Counted from the stretch's first letter, positions 1-9,669 are shown. The stretch is DNA of 64,000 nt from Granulosicoccus sp036478565 (GCA_965224525.1 OZ245050.1:3348001-3412000), one strand, 5' to 3'. The notes: generated from the sequence alone by a model not told the origin. A program made the numbers and translations.

Positions 1-81
1 CTGATACAGCACAGACTAGCGGATGGTAGAGCACCAGCCAAACTGACTAAACCACCACTCTGGCTCCAATACCCGGCAAAG

Positions 82-1881
82 CTATTCCGCATCACCGGTC
101 TTGGCTCGCGCTCTAATTCGTAAATGCAACTCTTTTAATTGTCGCTCGGAGACATCACTGGGTGCGCTGGTCAACAAATCACTGGCACTCTGCGTTTTCG
201 GGAAAGCCATGACTTCGCGAATTGAATCAACACCTGCCATGAGCATAACCAACCGATCCAGACCAAAGGCAATACCGCCATGCGGTGGCGCGCCATATTG
301 CAAGGCATCAAGTAGAAAGCCGAACTTTTCGCGTGCTTCTTCTTCGCCAATACCCAGCACTTCGAGCGCCTTCTGTTGCATCCCGGTGTCGTGAATACGG
401 ATTGAGCCGCCACCGATTTCACTGCCATTGAGCACCATGTCATAGGCGCGGGACAGACACTGCCCGGGGTCTGCGTCCAGTTCGGCCTGCCAGCTTTCGA
501 TATCGCGGGCAGTGGGTGCGGTAAACGGATGATGCAAGGCTTGCCAGCGTTTTTCCCGCTCGTCGAATTCAAACATCGGGAAGTCCACAACCCACAGCGG
601 CTTCCAGCCCGCTTCAACCATATCCAGATCTTCCCCGACTTTGACGCGTAGAGCCCCCAACGCCGCTTCAACCACACTGGCGGTATCTGCACCAAAGAAA
701 ATAAGGTCGCCATCAACTGCTCCGGTGCGTTCAACAATGGTCGCCAGCACCTCAGCCGGAAAGAACTTGACGATGGGCGACTGTAAACCCTCGGCACCGG
801 CAGCAATGTCATTACACTTGATGTAAGCCAGTCCTTTGGCACCGTAGCGACCGACATACTCTGTATATACATCGATGTTCTTGCGAGATAATTTGTTACC
901 ACCCGGCACACGCAGAGCGGCAACCCGGCCTTTAGGGTTTTTTGCAGGCTCGGCGAACACCTTGAATTCAATGCCTTGCACAACATCCGAGAGCTCCACA
1001 AGCTTCAGCGGAATTCGCAAATCGGGTTTGTCAGAACCGTAGACCAGCATGGCATCGCTATAGCTCATGCGCGGAAAAGGCTCTGGCAGAGACTCACCCA
1101 GAACATCGGAAAACAGCAGACGCATCATGCTTTCCATCTGCAGCATGATGGACTCTTCGTCGATAAACGACATTTCGATATCGAGTTGCGAGAATTCCGG
1201 TTGCCGATCAGCTCGCAGATCTTCATCACGAAAACAGCGAGCAACCTGGTAATAACGATCGATACCACCCATCATCAACAGTTGCTTGTAGAGCTGTGGC
1301 GACTGCGGCAGCGCAAAAAACTCACCCGGATGGGTACGGCTTGGCACCAGATAATCACGCGCACCTTCTGGTGTTGCCCGTGTCAGCATAGGTGTATCGA
1401 CCTCTACAAAACCGGTCTCATCCAGATACCGCCTGAGTTTGCCCACCACCTGCGCCCGGAGCCGCAAGCGCTGCTGCATTTCCGGTCGCCGCAGATCGAT
1501 ATAGCGAAACTTGAGCCGGTTTTCTTCTGATACGTTATTGTCATCGAGCTGGAATGGCGGTGTGGCAGCGCGATTCAGGATGGTTATTTCGTGCCCCAGC
1601 ACCTCGATTTCACCGGTGGTCATCTCCGGGTTGATGGTGCCATCCGGCCGAGTGCGGACGCGGCCCGTGATACTCAACACGAATTCGTTGCGCACCTCTT
1701 CTGCCAGCGCAAAGGTTTCAGCACGATCCGGATCAAACACCACCTGCACCAGACCGGTATGATCGCGCAGGTCGATAAAGATTACGCCACCGTGGTCACG
1801 GCGGCGATGAACCCAGCCGCAAAAGGTGACTTGTTGATCCAGCTGTTCAGTGGTGACGACACCACAGGGGTGAGAGCGCAT
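82..1881 (-). CDS. aspS: Aspartyl-tRNA synthetase
   Basis: This enzyme charges tRNA-Asp (or tRNA-Asx) with aspartate in the cytoplasm. The 599-residue product is the long bacterial form: an N-terminal OB-fold anticodon-binding domain (RRRDHGGVIFIDLRD), a class II core with motif 1 and 2 regions (FRYIDLRRPEM, PEFSQLDIEMSF), the inserted GAD domain in the middle, and motif 3 near the C-terminus (GIAFGLDRLVMLMAG). I chose the ATG giving MRSHPCG because bacterial AspRS normally begins MRSHxCG; an in-frame start 16 codons upstream adds non-conserved residues. It is transcribed divergently from the PfkB kinase gene across a 119-base gap. Whether it is discriminating or non-discriminating cannot be told here. 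Confidence 0.97.
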   Translation of the reverse strand: MRSHPCGVVTTEQLDQQVTFCGWVHRRRDHGGVIFIDLRDHTGLVQVVFDPDRAETFALAEEVRNEFVLSITGRVRTRPDGTINPEMTTGEIEVLGHEITILNRAATPPFQLDDNNVSEENRLKFRYIDLRRPEMQQRLRLRAQVVGKLRRYLDETGFVEVDTPMLTRATPEGARDYLVPSRTHPGEFFALPQSPQLYKQLLMMGGIDRYYQVARCFRDEDLRADRQPEFSQLDIEMSFIDEESIMLQMESMMRLLFSDVLGESLPEPFPRMSYSDAMLVYGSDKPDLRIPLKLVELSDVVQGIEFKVFAEPAKNPKGRVAALRVPGGNKLSRKNIDVYTEYVGRYGAKGLAYIKCNDIAAGAEGLQSPIVKFFPAEVLATIVERTGAVDGDLIFFGADTASVVEAALGALRVKVGEDLDMVEAGWKPLWVVDFPMFEFDEREKRWQALHHPFTAPTARDIESWQAELDADPGQCLSRAYDMVLNGSEIGGGSIRIHDTGMQQKALEVLGIGEEEAREKFGFLLDALQYGAPPHGGIAFGLDRLVMLMAGVDSIREVMAFPKTQSASDLLTSAPSDVSERQLKELHLRIRARAKTGDAE

Positions 1882-2000
1882 TCCAACCTCAATCGGGAAA
1901 ACCCGCAATTGTAGATAGTTATCTCGCACGCAACCAGCGATAATCCACCTTATTCTGTTAAATCCCCATTACGTCTGTCGCTCAAAACCGAGGAATTTGC

Positions 2001-2996
2001 ATGTCCCGCTATCACGTCTACGGTGTCGGTAACGCTCTGGTCGATCTGGAATTTGAAATTCCTGATGCCATGTTGGGCGAACTGGAAGTCGATAAAGGTC
2101 TGATGACCCTGATCGAAGAGGACAGGCATCATCAGCTGCTCGACAGCCTCAGCCATATAGAAGCGCGGCCCTGTGGTGGCGGTTCAGCAGCCAATACCAT
2201 CACTGCCTGCGCTCAGCTGGGTGGCAAGGCTTACTATTCCTGCAAAGTCGCAGACGACAAGACTGGACATTTTTTTTTGCAGGACCTGACCGGTAACGGC
2301 GTCGAAACCAACCTGGATGCCAATTCACTGGCAGCTGGTATTACCGGCAAGTGCATCGTCCTGGTCACCCCCGATGCCGAGCGCAGCATGAACACGTTTC
2401 TGGGTATCACCGCCAAAATTGGTGTTCCGGAACTGGACGAAGACGCCATCCGCGAATCCGACATTGTCTATATTGAGGGTTATCTGGTACCGGAAGCCAA
2501 TGCGCGGGCCGCCGCTGTCAAGGCGCGCGAAATTGCCAAAGCCGCCGACGTGCAAACAGCGCTGACCTTATCCGATGTCAACATGGTCAAGTTCTTTAAA
2601 GATGGTTTGTTGGAAATCGCCGGTGACGGGCTCAACCTGGTATTCAGCAATCAGGACGAAGCCATGTTGATGTTTGAAGCCGATAACATTCAGGGTTGCA
2701 TTGACGGCATGAAATCAATTTCTGAGAAATTTGCTATCACACGCGGTGCGCAAGGCGCTGTGTTGTTTGATGGCCAGAATGTCATCGAAATTTCCGCAGA
2801 CATGGTAGAACCCATCGACTCCAATGGAGCCGGTGATATTTACGCCGGAGCCTTTATGTATGGCCTGACCCACGGCATGCCTTTCGGGCAATGCGGCGAG
2901 CTGGCTGGCCACGCAGCTGCCACGCTGATTACCCGCTTCGGCGCACGCCTTACCCGTGAAGAGCTGCTAGCCGTCGGTAAACGATTTACCGCCTGA
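2001..2996 (+). CDS. PfkB-family sugar/nucleoside kinase (adenosine kinase-like)
   Basis: This is an ATP-dependent kinase of the ribokinase/PfkB superfamily, probably phosphorylating a sugar or nucleoside in the cytoplasm. The 331 residues show the N-terminal glycine-rich substrate motif (GGGSAANTITACAQLGG, near residue 58) and the C-terminal PfkB signature with the anion hole and catalytic aspartate (SNGAGDIYAGAFMYG, near residue 273). The overall form matches the adenosine-kinase-like proteins common in proteobacteria. A GAGGAA ribosome site lies 7 bases before the ATG. The stop overlaps the start of the rhomboid gene (TGATG), so the two are translationally coupled. Substrate is not determined. 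Confidence 0.9.
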   Translation: MSRYHVYGVGNALVDLEFEIPDAMLGELEVDKGLMTLIEEDRHHQLLDSLSHIEARPCGGGSAANTITACAQLGGKAYYSCKVADDKTGHFFLQDLTGNGVETNLDANSLAAGITGKCIVLVTPDAERSMNTFLGITAKIGVPELDEDAIRESDIVYIEGYLVPEANARAAAVKAREIAKAADVQTALTLSDVNMVKFFKDGLLEIAGDGLNLVFSNQDEAMLMFEADNIQGCIDGMKSISEKFAITRGAQGAVLFDGQNVIEISADMVEPIDSNGAGDIYAGAFMYGLTHGMPFGQCGELAGHAAATLITRFGARLTREELLAVGKRFTA

Positions 2997-3652
2997 TGAA
3001 TCTGTCAGCTCTGCCGCGCGGCATTCCTGTAACCCTGAGCCTGATTGTACTCAATGCGCTGGCCTTTCTGGCGCAACAGGCCACACGAGGTGATGTAGAC
3101 CAGTGGGGAGTACTGTTTGGTCCTGCAGTTGAAGCAGGCCAATGGTGGCGTCTACTCAGTTCCGGGTTTCTGCACGGCAGTCTGTTTCACATCGGCTTTA
3201 ACATGTTCCTGCTTTATGCCCTGGGCTCCCAGCTAGAGCGCGGCATTGGCAGTGCTCGATTTGCACTGCTGTATTTCGGCGCGCTGTTCGGTGGTGCACT
3301 AACAGTCATGATGTTTGATTGGGACCAGCCCACACTCGGTGCCTCCGGTGCCGTGTTGGGCATTGCCGGTGGTTTCGCTGTTGCACTCTGGGCGCAAGGC
3401 AACGATCCGCGCCAGTCACCCATTTTTGGTCTGGTCTTGCTGAACCTGGGACTGCCACTGCTTATCCCGGGCATTTCATTCTGGGGACACTTTGGTGGCG
3501 TGGCTGCCGGTGCGCTGATGGCAGGCCTACTCATCTGGTGGCCAACGAAGAACAGCAATGCAAGCAAGCGCATGACGCTGCTCAATGGTACTGGTGCAAT
3601 GGCTTTACTGGCATTTTGCAGTGTTATGGCGGCGCGACTGGGCAGTGGTTAA
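2996..3652 (+). CDS. Rhomboid-family intramembrane serine protease
   Basis: This is a multi-pass inner-membrane protease that cleaves transmembrane helices. The 218 residues hold about six hydrophobic segments. The catalytic pair is visible: Ser117 in GASGAVLG and His165 in FWGHFGG. The supporting HIGFN motif (His65, Asn69) lies in the second transmembrane region. The start overlaps the kinase stop by one base, so the genes form a two-gene unit. The natural substrate cannot be inferred from context. Length and motif order are normal for bacterial rhomboids. Confidence 0.92.
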   Translation: MNLSALPRGIPVTLSLIVLNALAFLAQQATRGDVDQWGVLFGPAVEAGQWWRLLSSGFLHGSLFHIGFNMFLLYALGSQLERGIGSARFALLYFGALFGGALTVMMFDWDQPTLGASGAVLGIAGGFAVALWAQGNDPRQSPIFGLVLLNLGLPLLIPGISFWGHFGGVAAGALMAGLLIWWPTKNSNASKRMTLLNGTGAMALLAFCSVMAARLGSG

Positions 3653-3765
3653 AGCACCAGCTCCTCTGCCATTTTCCCGGTTAACACATGACGGCCCGTC
3701 ACCGCGCTCTCCCTCGCCAACACACACCACTCGCACCTCTATCTGTAGGAATAGTCGCTGCGATA

Positions 3766-4230
3766 CTATTGGTTAAAATGAACTCGATTGCAAGACAACG
3801 GGCCTGCATCAAAGCCGATGAAATTACTTGTCTCGCTGGTGAAGGCGTCCTCTCCCGAAAACACAATACCGCCAATAAACGAATCATCAGCACTTTCAAC
3901 GGAAAGCATCACGGTGTCTCCCGATACTTCCCAAGTGAACGGGAGCCCGTTAGGACGGGCGACTCTGACTCCATTACCATCAGCCCAAAAAGAAATCAGG
4001 TAATTTCCGCTATCCTCTTTGTCGCACAACCATCCGTCAGGGTCATCACCAGCCTGTACATTCACTAGCAGCTCATCGATAGAGTCCAAGCCCGTGTCAG
4101 GTAGCGGTTGATCTTGTTCACCGGCGAGAGTTTCATCGTTTGCCGCTGTTGAAGTGTCTGGTTCAACGTCATCATCACCACAACCGGCTAACGCAAATGC
4201 CAAAGTCAAGCCTATCAGTATAGGTTTCAT
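3766..4230 (-). CDS. Small putative lipoprotein, acidic
   Basis: I do not recognise the family. The product (154 residues from the ATG at 4230) begins with a lipoprotein signal peptide ending in a lipobox (ALAGC), followed by an acidic, Thr/Ser-rich linker. The rest is a small soluble domain with two later cysteines (WLCDKED and PLSCNRV) that could pair. An in-frame TTG two codons upstream is possible, but the ATG gives the cleaner signal peptide. It converges on the rhomboid gene and is not in an operon. Expected location is the periplasmic face of a membrane. Confidence 0.65.
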   Translation of the reverse strand: MKPILIGLTLAFALAGCGDDDVEPDTSTAANDETLAGEQDQPLPDTGLDSIDELLVNVQAGDDPDGWLCDKEDSGNYLISFWADGNGVRVARPNGLPFTWEVSGDTVMLSVESADDSFIGGIVFSGEDAFTSETSNFIGFDAGPLSCNRVHFNQ

Positions 4231-4382
4231 GTCCAAAGCGCTCTGTTTCGGAAATACTATTATTTACAAAACGACGAATTCACAGGTCGCCGCAACGAAT
4301 GTCGAACGTATCAGTCGTACTGGAGGGTGGCAATGGTAGTATTACTTCGATACGCATCGTCTGATCCCCGATTACCCCTGCC

Positions 4383-4965
4383 TCAGCGCTTGTACAGCGG
4401 CATGACTTTAGCCGAATATTTTGTTAAATCAGCAATGCGAGTTTTGCCGACGGGTGCGTTGACAGAAAACCCGGCCCGTTTTTACCGCCTGCCAGTTTAT
4501 CCTTTTTTTGCCAAACACTCATCGCCGCTCGCGCGGTCGTAGCCCGCTCGGGCTGCCAGTTCCACACCCATGCGATCAGCTTCGGTTTCATGCAGACGAC
4601 TGTGCGTCAGGCCAAACGCGGCATTGTAGGCCTTACTCGCCGCTTTGCTGACTTGCCGACCGCAGACCTGCCACGCACCACCAATACCAATAATGAGACT
4701 ACTGGTCGCACTGGTATTCAGCGTGCCAGCTTTTTTCTCTTTGGCCAGCACCTGAGCATAGGCTTGTTTAGCACCTTCGTTCAGTTCTTTTTCCGACACC
4801 AGCGATGACATCCGTTGTTTGCGATCTATGCCGATTAGCCCGGGCTGCGTGGTTTGCACGGTTGAGCAGGCCGCTAACAATGCTGCCAACAGCGCGGCCA
4901 ACCTTGCGCACCACAGATACCGCCAGGCGATACAGCTTTCTTGATTGAATTCTGATTATCGTCAT
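4383..4965 (-). pseudogene. Decayed, internally deleted copy of the M48 metallopeptidase gene
   Basis: This is a broken relative of the intact M48 peptidase gene at 21746-22600. The N-terminus (MTIIRIQSRKLYRLAVSVVR) aligns with the intact one, then a frameshift near 4900 moves the reading frame. The TACSTVQTTQPGLIGIDRKQ segment and the HETEADRMGVELAARAGYD segment are kept, but about 90 codons between KKAGTLNT and ATSSLIIGIGG are missing. That gap includes the HEIAH zinc-binding motif, so no active protease can be made. Similarity ends at the stop codon region (4383), matching the end of the intact gene. Together with the aminotransferase remnant at 6113-6319 it forms a degraded duplicate locus. 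Confidence 0.9.
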
Positions 4966-5164
4966 GATGAGCTTCTGTTGAAATTGCAAACTCTCCAGCC
5001 CGGTTCGCGCTGGCCATACGGATTGCTTTCCATCTCTGATGGAGATTCGTTGAGCTGGCTATAAAGCGGTATTAATACCCGACTAATCGGGCACTAGTAC
5101 ATATTATAATGGCCGCGCTTGATCTTTGACGATCTTTTCAACCTGAATCAAAAAGTGTGGTCTT

Positions 5165-5965
5165 ATGTTAATTCGAGTTTTGACTTGCCTGACAATGGCA
5201 GCCACCATTGTCGGATGCAGTAGCAATGACAATAGTGATGATGCCAGCAACCCAAGCGACGATGCGACAGGTGGTGCTGATGCAACTGTTCTGGAAGGCA
5301 CGTGGCAAGTGCCTTGTACCGCCGGCGATGATGGGGAATACAGCATCCTGAGCCATGCATTTACTGGAAATACAACCGAGTCCTACACCGAGGTCTTTTC
5401 CGATGCCGATTGCGTTACACCTGTTGCTGACTCAATCAGTACCACTTACAAAGGTACGTTTGTTGTCGGTGACGCAATTACCACAGCAGGCGGACAACAG
5501 GCGATGGAACTGGACTCTACCATCGAGAAATTTCCCGTACTTTTACCGAACACACCGACTGAAGGTCATGTCGAAGAAGGTGAGACAATCATATATGAGG
5601 TAGACCATGCCACTAGCTACACGTTGACTTCTGATTCCGGGGATGCGGATCTCGCCGTGTATACTTACCCATGGGCGGAAGAGTCGTTTGTTTGTGAATC
5701 AAGTAATCATTCAGACCCGGTGGATACTTGCGTTCAAGAAACAAACGGACGTCGGTTTGCGTTCGTTACAGGCCATACCGCTGCAGACTTTACCATACAG
5801 ACAGTAGGCGATCCGCAAGCTTATGAAGTCACAGGTGAACTCGATACAGTATATGAAATATTCATGATAGAAGATAACATGTTGTACTTCAGTGAAACGG
5901 GTAGTTATTCTGAAGCTGAAAGACCCGACACACTGAAGCTGGAACCCGGTTTAACTCGCAAGTAA
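5165..5965 (+). CDS. Putative lipoprotein of unknown function
   Basis: I do not recognise the family. The 266-residue product starts with a short lipoprotein signal peptide with lipobox IVGC, then an Asp/Ser-rich linker (about residues 20-40), then a mostly beta-type domain beginning EGTWQVPC and containing several Cys (VPC, ADC, FVC, DTC) that may form disulfides. The protein should be anchored on the periplasmic side of a membrane. It sits exactly between the decayed M48 copy and the decayed aminotransferase copy, a place where the intact locus (22.6-22.8 kb) has no gene, so it was probably inserted into, or brought along with, the duplicate. Confidence 0.7.
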   Translation: MLIRVLTCLTMAATIVGCSSNDNSDDASNPSDDATGGADATVLEGTWQVPCTAGDDGEYSILSHAFTGNTTESYTEVFSDADCVTPVADSISTTYKGTFVVGDAITTAGGQQAMELDSTIEKFPVLLPNTPTEGHVEEGETIIYEVDHATSYTLTSDSGDADLAVYTYPWAEESFVCESSNHSDPVDTCVQETNGRRFAFVTGHTAADFTIQTVGDPQAYEVTGELDTVYEIFMIEDNMLYFSETGSYSEAERPDTLKLEPGLTRK

Positions 5966-6112
5966 TCGTGGAAGTGTCGTTTTAGCAACGATATATAGAC
6001 CGGCTCAATTACCGAACCTGATGGGCCTGGAACGAATCAGATGTACTACACGTGGCGCACCGGGCTGAATCTATAAAACCCGGGCGCTGCGTAAAGAAGC
6101 TCGTTCCCGTGC

Positions 6113-6319
6113 CGGTATCGACACATTGCTTGGCCTGGCGGTACGCATGCTGGTTGAACCCAGGCAGCCAACCCGGACGCACCAGCTATTGATACCAGCA
6201 ACAATCAAGTGATGCGTTTCCGCACATTCTCAAAAGCATACGGACTGGCAGGCATGCGAATTGGCTACGTTATTGCTCATCGAGGTTTGATAACGGGCTT
6301 TTACAAGGTTCGCAATTAG
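6113..6319 (+). pseudogene. Remnant of aminotransferase gene (copy of 22830-23930)
   Basis: Two blocks match the intact PLP aminotransferase gene in the same orientation. Bases 6113-6167 resemble 23103-23157 (GIDTLLGLAVRMLVEP region). Bases 6168-6319 resemble about 23434-23583, covering the PLP-lysine region (TFSKAYGLAGMRIGY). About 275 bases between them are missing, as are both gene ends. The match stops at the end of fccB (6320), which looks like the right-hand junction of the duplicated locus. It cannot encode a working enzyme. Confidence 0.88.
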
Positions 6320-7597
6320 TCAACCGAACATGTCCCTGGTAATCGATGAGTACCAACCAGTCGACTCCAGGTAAGTGGACATACGCTTGTCTTCCGTCTC
6401 GCCGGGCTGGCTGATGAATGTGGAGGTGGAACTTATCCGGCCGTCGTCGCTCGGCGTATAATGCGCCCCTACTTTCACGCCGTCAGCCAGTGCGATCAGA
6501 CTCCAGCAAACATTCGTGTAGCTCGCGGGGAAAAGACGCGATGAAAGCAGCTCAGCCCGTATGGTCATAGCCGCAACCTTGGCTTGGCTGTTGGCCGAGA
6601 AACCGGATTTGGGCATGTCGCCGGCAATGCTAGCATCACCGATCACATAGATGTTCTCATCGAGCGACGAGCGCATTGATGCCGCGTCGATCGGGCAAAA
6701 ACCGGACTCGTCCGTTAAACCTGCGCTGGCAGCGATGGCTCCGGCTTTCTGCGCCGGAATGATGTTGAGCAAACCGCCCTCAAATGTGTCTAAATCAGTC
6801 TCTACTGTGCCAGCCTGAGCATCGACCTGCACAATACCGCCGTGTATTCCGGGTGGGTACCATTCGATCATGCCAGGGTAGTGCTTCTCCCAACCCTCAG
6901 AGAATAGGGCTTGCTTGGAGAAGCTCTCTTTGACATCGATGATTAAGATGCTGCTGTTCTCAAACCCCTTCGTAGACAACAGGTGTGCCATCATAGAAAC
7001 CCGTTCGTAGGGTCCGGGCGGGCATCGATAGGGATTGGGTGGCGCGACCATAACAATATCTTGCCCATCCTCCAGTTCATCGAGTTTTTGCTTGAGCAAC
7101 TCCGTCTGCGGCCCACCCTGCCAGGCGTGTGGGGCGAGTTCTGCCGCCTCCTTTGAATACCCCGGCACACTGTCGTATATGAGCTCGATACCCGGCGCGA
7201 CGACCAGACGGTCGTAGTGAAGGGTCGCACCATCACGCAGGCGCACCTGCCGTGCCTGAGGATCTATGGCTTCGGCGTAATCGTTGACGATATTAATCCC
7301 ATAGTCGGCTACTAAGGTATCGTAACCGAATGTGATGTACTCGAAATCGAGCACACCGCCCAGGTATAGATTCGAATAGAAGCAGGTGGTGTAGCGCGGC
7401 GAATCCTCGACCAGAGTGATGTCGAGCTGGCCATCCGAATCCTTAGCAAGGTAGCGGGCCATCGTAGCACCGCCGGCTCCACCTCCGATGATCACGACTT
7501 TCGGCTTGCTTTGACCCAATAGCGCAACGGGGCTCAGCAAAGAGACCGTACCCATGCAAAGCATGGCGTTGAACTGTCGTCTGCTTATGCCATTCAT
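6320..7597 (-). CDS. fccB: Flavocytochrome c sulfide dehydrogenase, flavoprotein subunit
   Basis: This subunit oxidises sulfide in the periplasm and passes electrons to the FccA cytochrome. The 425 residues start with a Tat-like leader (SRRQF, hydrophobic stretch to about residue 29), then an FAD-binding GGGAGGAT motif (38-45). Cys72 (YTTCFYSN) fits the cysteine that binds FAD covalently in this family. Cys192 (RCPPGPYER) and Cys301 (GFCPID) fit the redox-active disulfide. A second nucleotide motif (VIGDAS) lies downstream. A GGTGGAG ribosome site precedes the ATG. It follows fccA on the same strand after 63 bases. The gene lies inside the island at 4.4-21.7 kb, so it may have been acquired. 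Confidence 0.93.
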   Translation of the reverse strand: MNGISRRQFNAMLCMGTVSLLSPVALLGQSKPKVVIIGGGAGGATMARYLAKDSDGQLDITLVEDSPRYTTCFYSNLYLGGVLDFEYITFGYDTLVADYGINIVNDYAEAIDPQARQVRLRDGATLHYDRLVVAPGIELIYDSVPGYSKEAAELAPHAWQGGPQTELLKQKLDELEDGQDIVMVAPPNPYRCPPGPYERVSMMAHLLSTKGFENSSILIIDVKESFSKQALFSEGWEKHYPGMIEWYPPGIHGGIVQVDAQAGTVETDLDTFEGGLLNIIPAQKAGAIAASAGLTDESGFCPIDAASMRSSLDENIYVIGDASIAGDMPKSGFSANSQAKVAAMTIRAELLSSRLFPASYTNVCWSLIALADGVKVGAHYTPSDDGRISSTSTFISQPGETEDKRMSTYLESTGWYSSITRDMFG

Positions 7598-7660
7598 ACT
7601 CCACCCATCCTATAGTTTTGCTTGCCACCGGCCATCAGGACGGCATCGATTCCGATTGAC

Positions 7661-8500
7661 TCAGAGCGCCGGTTGCGAAAAGAAAGCAGCCAATGCCGCC
7701 AGTTCCTCCGCCTCCAATGGCAAGCTCATGGTCAGCATGACGCGGCTGGAGCGCTCACCCTGTTGATACTCCAACAGCGCGTTGATGAAATAGTCGGCCG
7801 GCAAGCCTACGATTGGCGGCACACTGCCCGAAGCACCCGGGGCGGAATGGCAAGTCAAGCATTTGCCCGCCAGGTATTCACCGTACTCGATGTCGGCCTT
7901 GATTTGCAGCACGGCCTCAACCTCCGGCGCATGCGGCAGGGCGGCAGCCACCGGCACTTCGATAGATAGAGGCTCAGGCCCAGTCGCGAGCCAGGCGATC
8001 AGCCGGGCTCGATTGTCCGGATCCGGTACGCCAGCGTACTTCATGGCGATGCCCGGTGCCATAGTTTGCGGCGCCTCCAGAAAACGATCTAAACTGGACT
8101 CACCCCAGATAAGACCCGCCGCCGCCTTCTTGTACAACGCCGCCGAGTAGCTGTAGCTGTTGATACCGGCTACTCGCCGGCCGACAATACCTTTCAGTGT
8201 TGGGCCCACATAGCCCGCCGAGTCGTCGTCGATTGCATGGCAGTCCAGGCAGGATGCGACCAGCCGATGGAATCGCGCATCGCCAGGCTCGAACTGCTCA
8301 CCACTTACAGTCTCGGCTGCCATCGCCGTCGGCAGCAGGGTGGCTACGATCCCTGCGCTCAGCAATATCAGCACGACGCTCAGGAGTCGACCCCTGCTAG
8401 CAACTTGTCCAGTGCTAGAACCATAGCTGATTCCAGCTTTGGCCATATTGGCAGATTGATTAGTCAGTGGAGTCTCCAGCTGTTGCATTATTGTCTTCAT
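7661..8500 (-). CDS. fccA: Diheme cytochrome c subunit of flavocytochrome c
   Basis: This is the electron-accepting partner of FccB. The 279-residue product has two c-type heme sites, C84-LD-CH and C214-LT-CH, in two tandem cytochrome domains. The first domain carries a likely Met ligand (MAPGIAMKY) and the second another (MLTMSLPL). An N-terminal hydrophobic stretch (about 38-61, ending TAMA) is the export signal. The 35-residue tail before it is long, so the Met at codon 19 (8446) is an alternative start. The gene is upstream of fccB on the same strand, giving an fccA-fccB order. Expected location is the periplasm. Confidence 0.88.
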   Translation of the reverse strand: MKTIMQQLETPLTNQSANMAKAGISYGSSTGQVASRGRLLSVVLILLSAGIVATLLPTAMAAETVSGEQFEPGDARFHRLVASCLDCHAIDDDSAGYVGPTLKGIVGRRVAGINSYSYSAALYKKAAAGLIWGESSLDRFLEAPQTMAPGIAMKYAGVPDPDNRARLIAWLATGPEPLSIEVPVAAALPHAPEVEAVLQIKADIEYGEYLAGKCLTCHSAPGASGSVPPIVGLPADYFINALLEYQQGERSSRVMLTMSLPLEAEELAALAAFFSQPAL

Positions 8501-8752
8501 TGTCAGGCGTCACATCCGTGATGAAGTTGGCCTCACCGAGTTGGTAGATCGACGCGTAAACGATCGAGTCCAGATCGATATCCGTTCAGATTTAACAGGT
8601 AGGCACTCAGTTCGTAGCATATGAACATCCGACAGGGAAGTATAAGAAGAAAGCACCCCAGCCAGGTAGCCAAGCACAAAATGTACCCAGACCTTAGATA
8701 TTCAAAAAATGATCGCATCGAAAAGCCTGGCTATTTAGCAACAGTCAACGAT
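8501..8752. other. Intergenic stretch left of the IS cluster
   Basis: Short open frames exist here (for example a 61-codon minus-strand frame with hydrophobic residues), but none has a convincing ribosome site, domain or conserved start. I see no RNA gene or strong palindrome. It probably carries the fccA promoter on its left side. Confidence 0.4.
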
Positions 8753-8870
8753 GCGCCAAGGCTAGCGCTGATTTGTACTGTCTGATAGAAACCGCGAAAG
8801 CGAATCAACAAGAGCCGTATCAATATCTGTCCTGTTTGTTCGAGCAGTTGCCTAAGACTGGCACTTTTCA
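8753..8870 (+). pseudogene. 3' fragment of an IS66 TnpC transposase
   Basis: The reading frame encodes AKASADLYCLIETAKANQQE followed by PYQYLSCLFEQLPKT. This matches the C-terminus of the IS66 transposase encoded at 10050-11591 (AKASANLYSLIETAKANSQE, PYQYLSWLFENLPKT). No upstream transposase or right-hand IS66 inverted repeat accompanies it. It is a relic of an older IS66 insertion just outside the IS256 element. Confidence 0.85.
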
Positions 8871-9348
8871 TCAGGGTCAGCATGTTACTTTCCGCCATCC
8901 GGCGGCATGGTTTACCGCGCCGAGAGTGGCTTTTTCCTTTCAGGCTCAACGAGGCTGTAGATTAATTTATAAACACAGCTCATGGTTGGAACAGTGCAAA
9001 TGATAATCGCATTCACCACACCTGGTTTTAAGAACTCTCATTTACCATCCTGGAGACTGTAAATCGTTCTGTGTAAACGCCCATGACGGTTACAGGTGAG
9101 CTGTCACTCGCTCGCCAAACAAAATAGTAAACCGATTCAGCGCTGGTTTCCAGTTCTGTATGGGCATCGTCCATTTCTTTGATACTCTAGCTGCACCAAA
9201 GCCTCTTGCTCGGTCGGCGCTTGGTAGATGCGTTTTAAATCAGCAGTGACCGCCTTGTAGTCTTTCCAGGGTAAGCGTCAGGGCAATTACACCTTGTGGC
9301 ACTCAAAACATATGCCCATCCTGTATTGGGGTAAAACAGGAGAAAACA

Positions 9349-9669
9349 ATGCCACAACAACTCACCGCCAAACAGCAACATTGGTCGGAAATACTGGAGT
9401 CTGCTGACAACTCGGGTCTTTCTCTCACCGAGTTTGCACGCCAAAATCAATTAACGCCGCAAGCTCTTTACCGGTGGCGTAATCAGCTGAAAAGACATAC
9501 TCCATCGTCAGAAAAACCTGAAACACGTTTCACGCGAGTAGTAGCGAAAAGTTATGCAGAAACACCTTTCTTGACGATAACATTGCACCAAACACAGCTA
9601 CAGTTTAATTCGTTTCCGGACCCTGAGTGGTTGGCGAAAGTCATCACCTATCAAGGCGTTCCTTCATGA
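9349..9669 (+). CDS. tnpA: IS66 TnpA
   Basis: This is the small DNA-binding accessory protein of IS66 (106 residues). The N-terminal helix-turn-helix region reads SGLSLTEFARQNQLTPQALY followed by RWRNQLK, typical of IS66 OrfA/IS3-OrfA-like proteins. A GGAG ribosome site lies 8 bases before the ATG. Its stop overlaps the tnpB start (ATGA), so the two are translationally coupled. Confidence 0.92.
   Translation: MPQQLTAKQQHWSEILESADNSGLSLTEFARQNQLTPQALYRWRNQLKRHTPSSEKPETRFTRVVAKSYAETPFLTITLHQTQLQFNSFPDPEWLAKVITYQGVPS

Noticed and set aside
171..1001. Long second minus-strand frame inside aspS
   Set aside because: It lies wholly within aspS in another frame and has no recognisable features.
8533..8718. 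61-codon minus-strand frame with a hydrophobic stretch
   Set aside because: There is no ribosome site, no relative that I recognise, and it sits in an IS-rich gap with gene relics.
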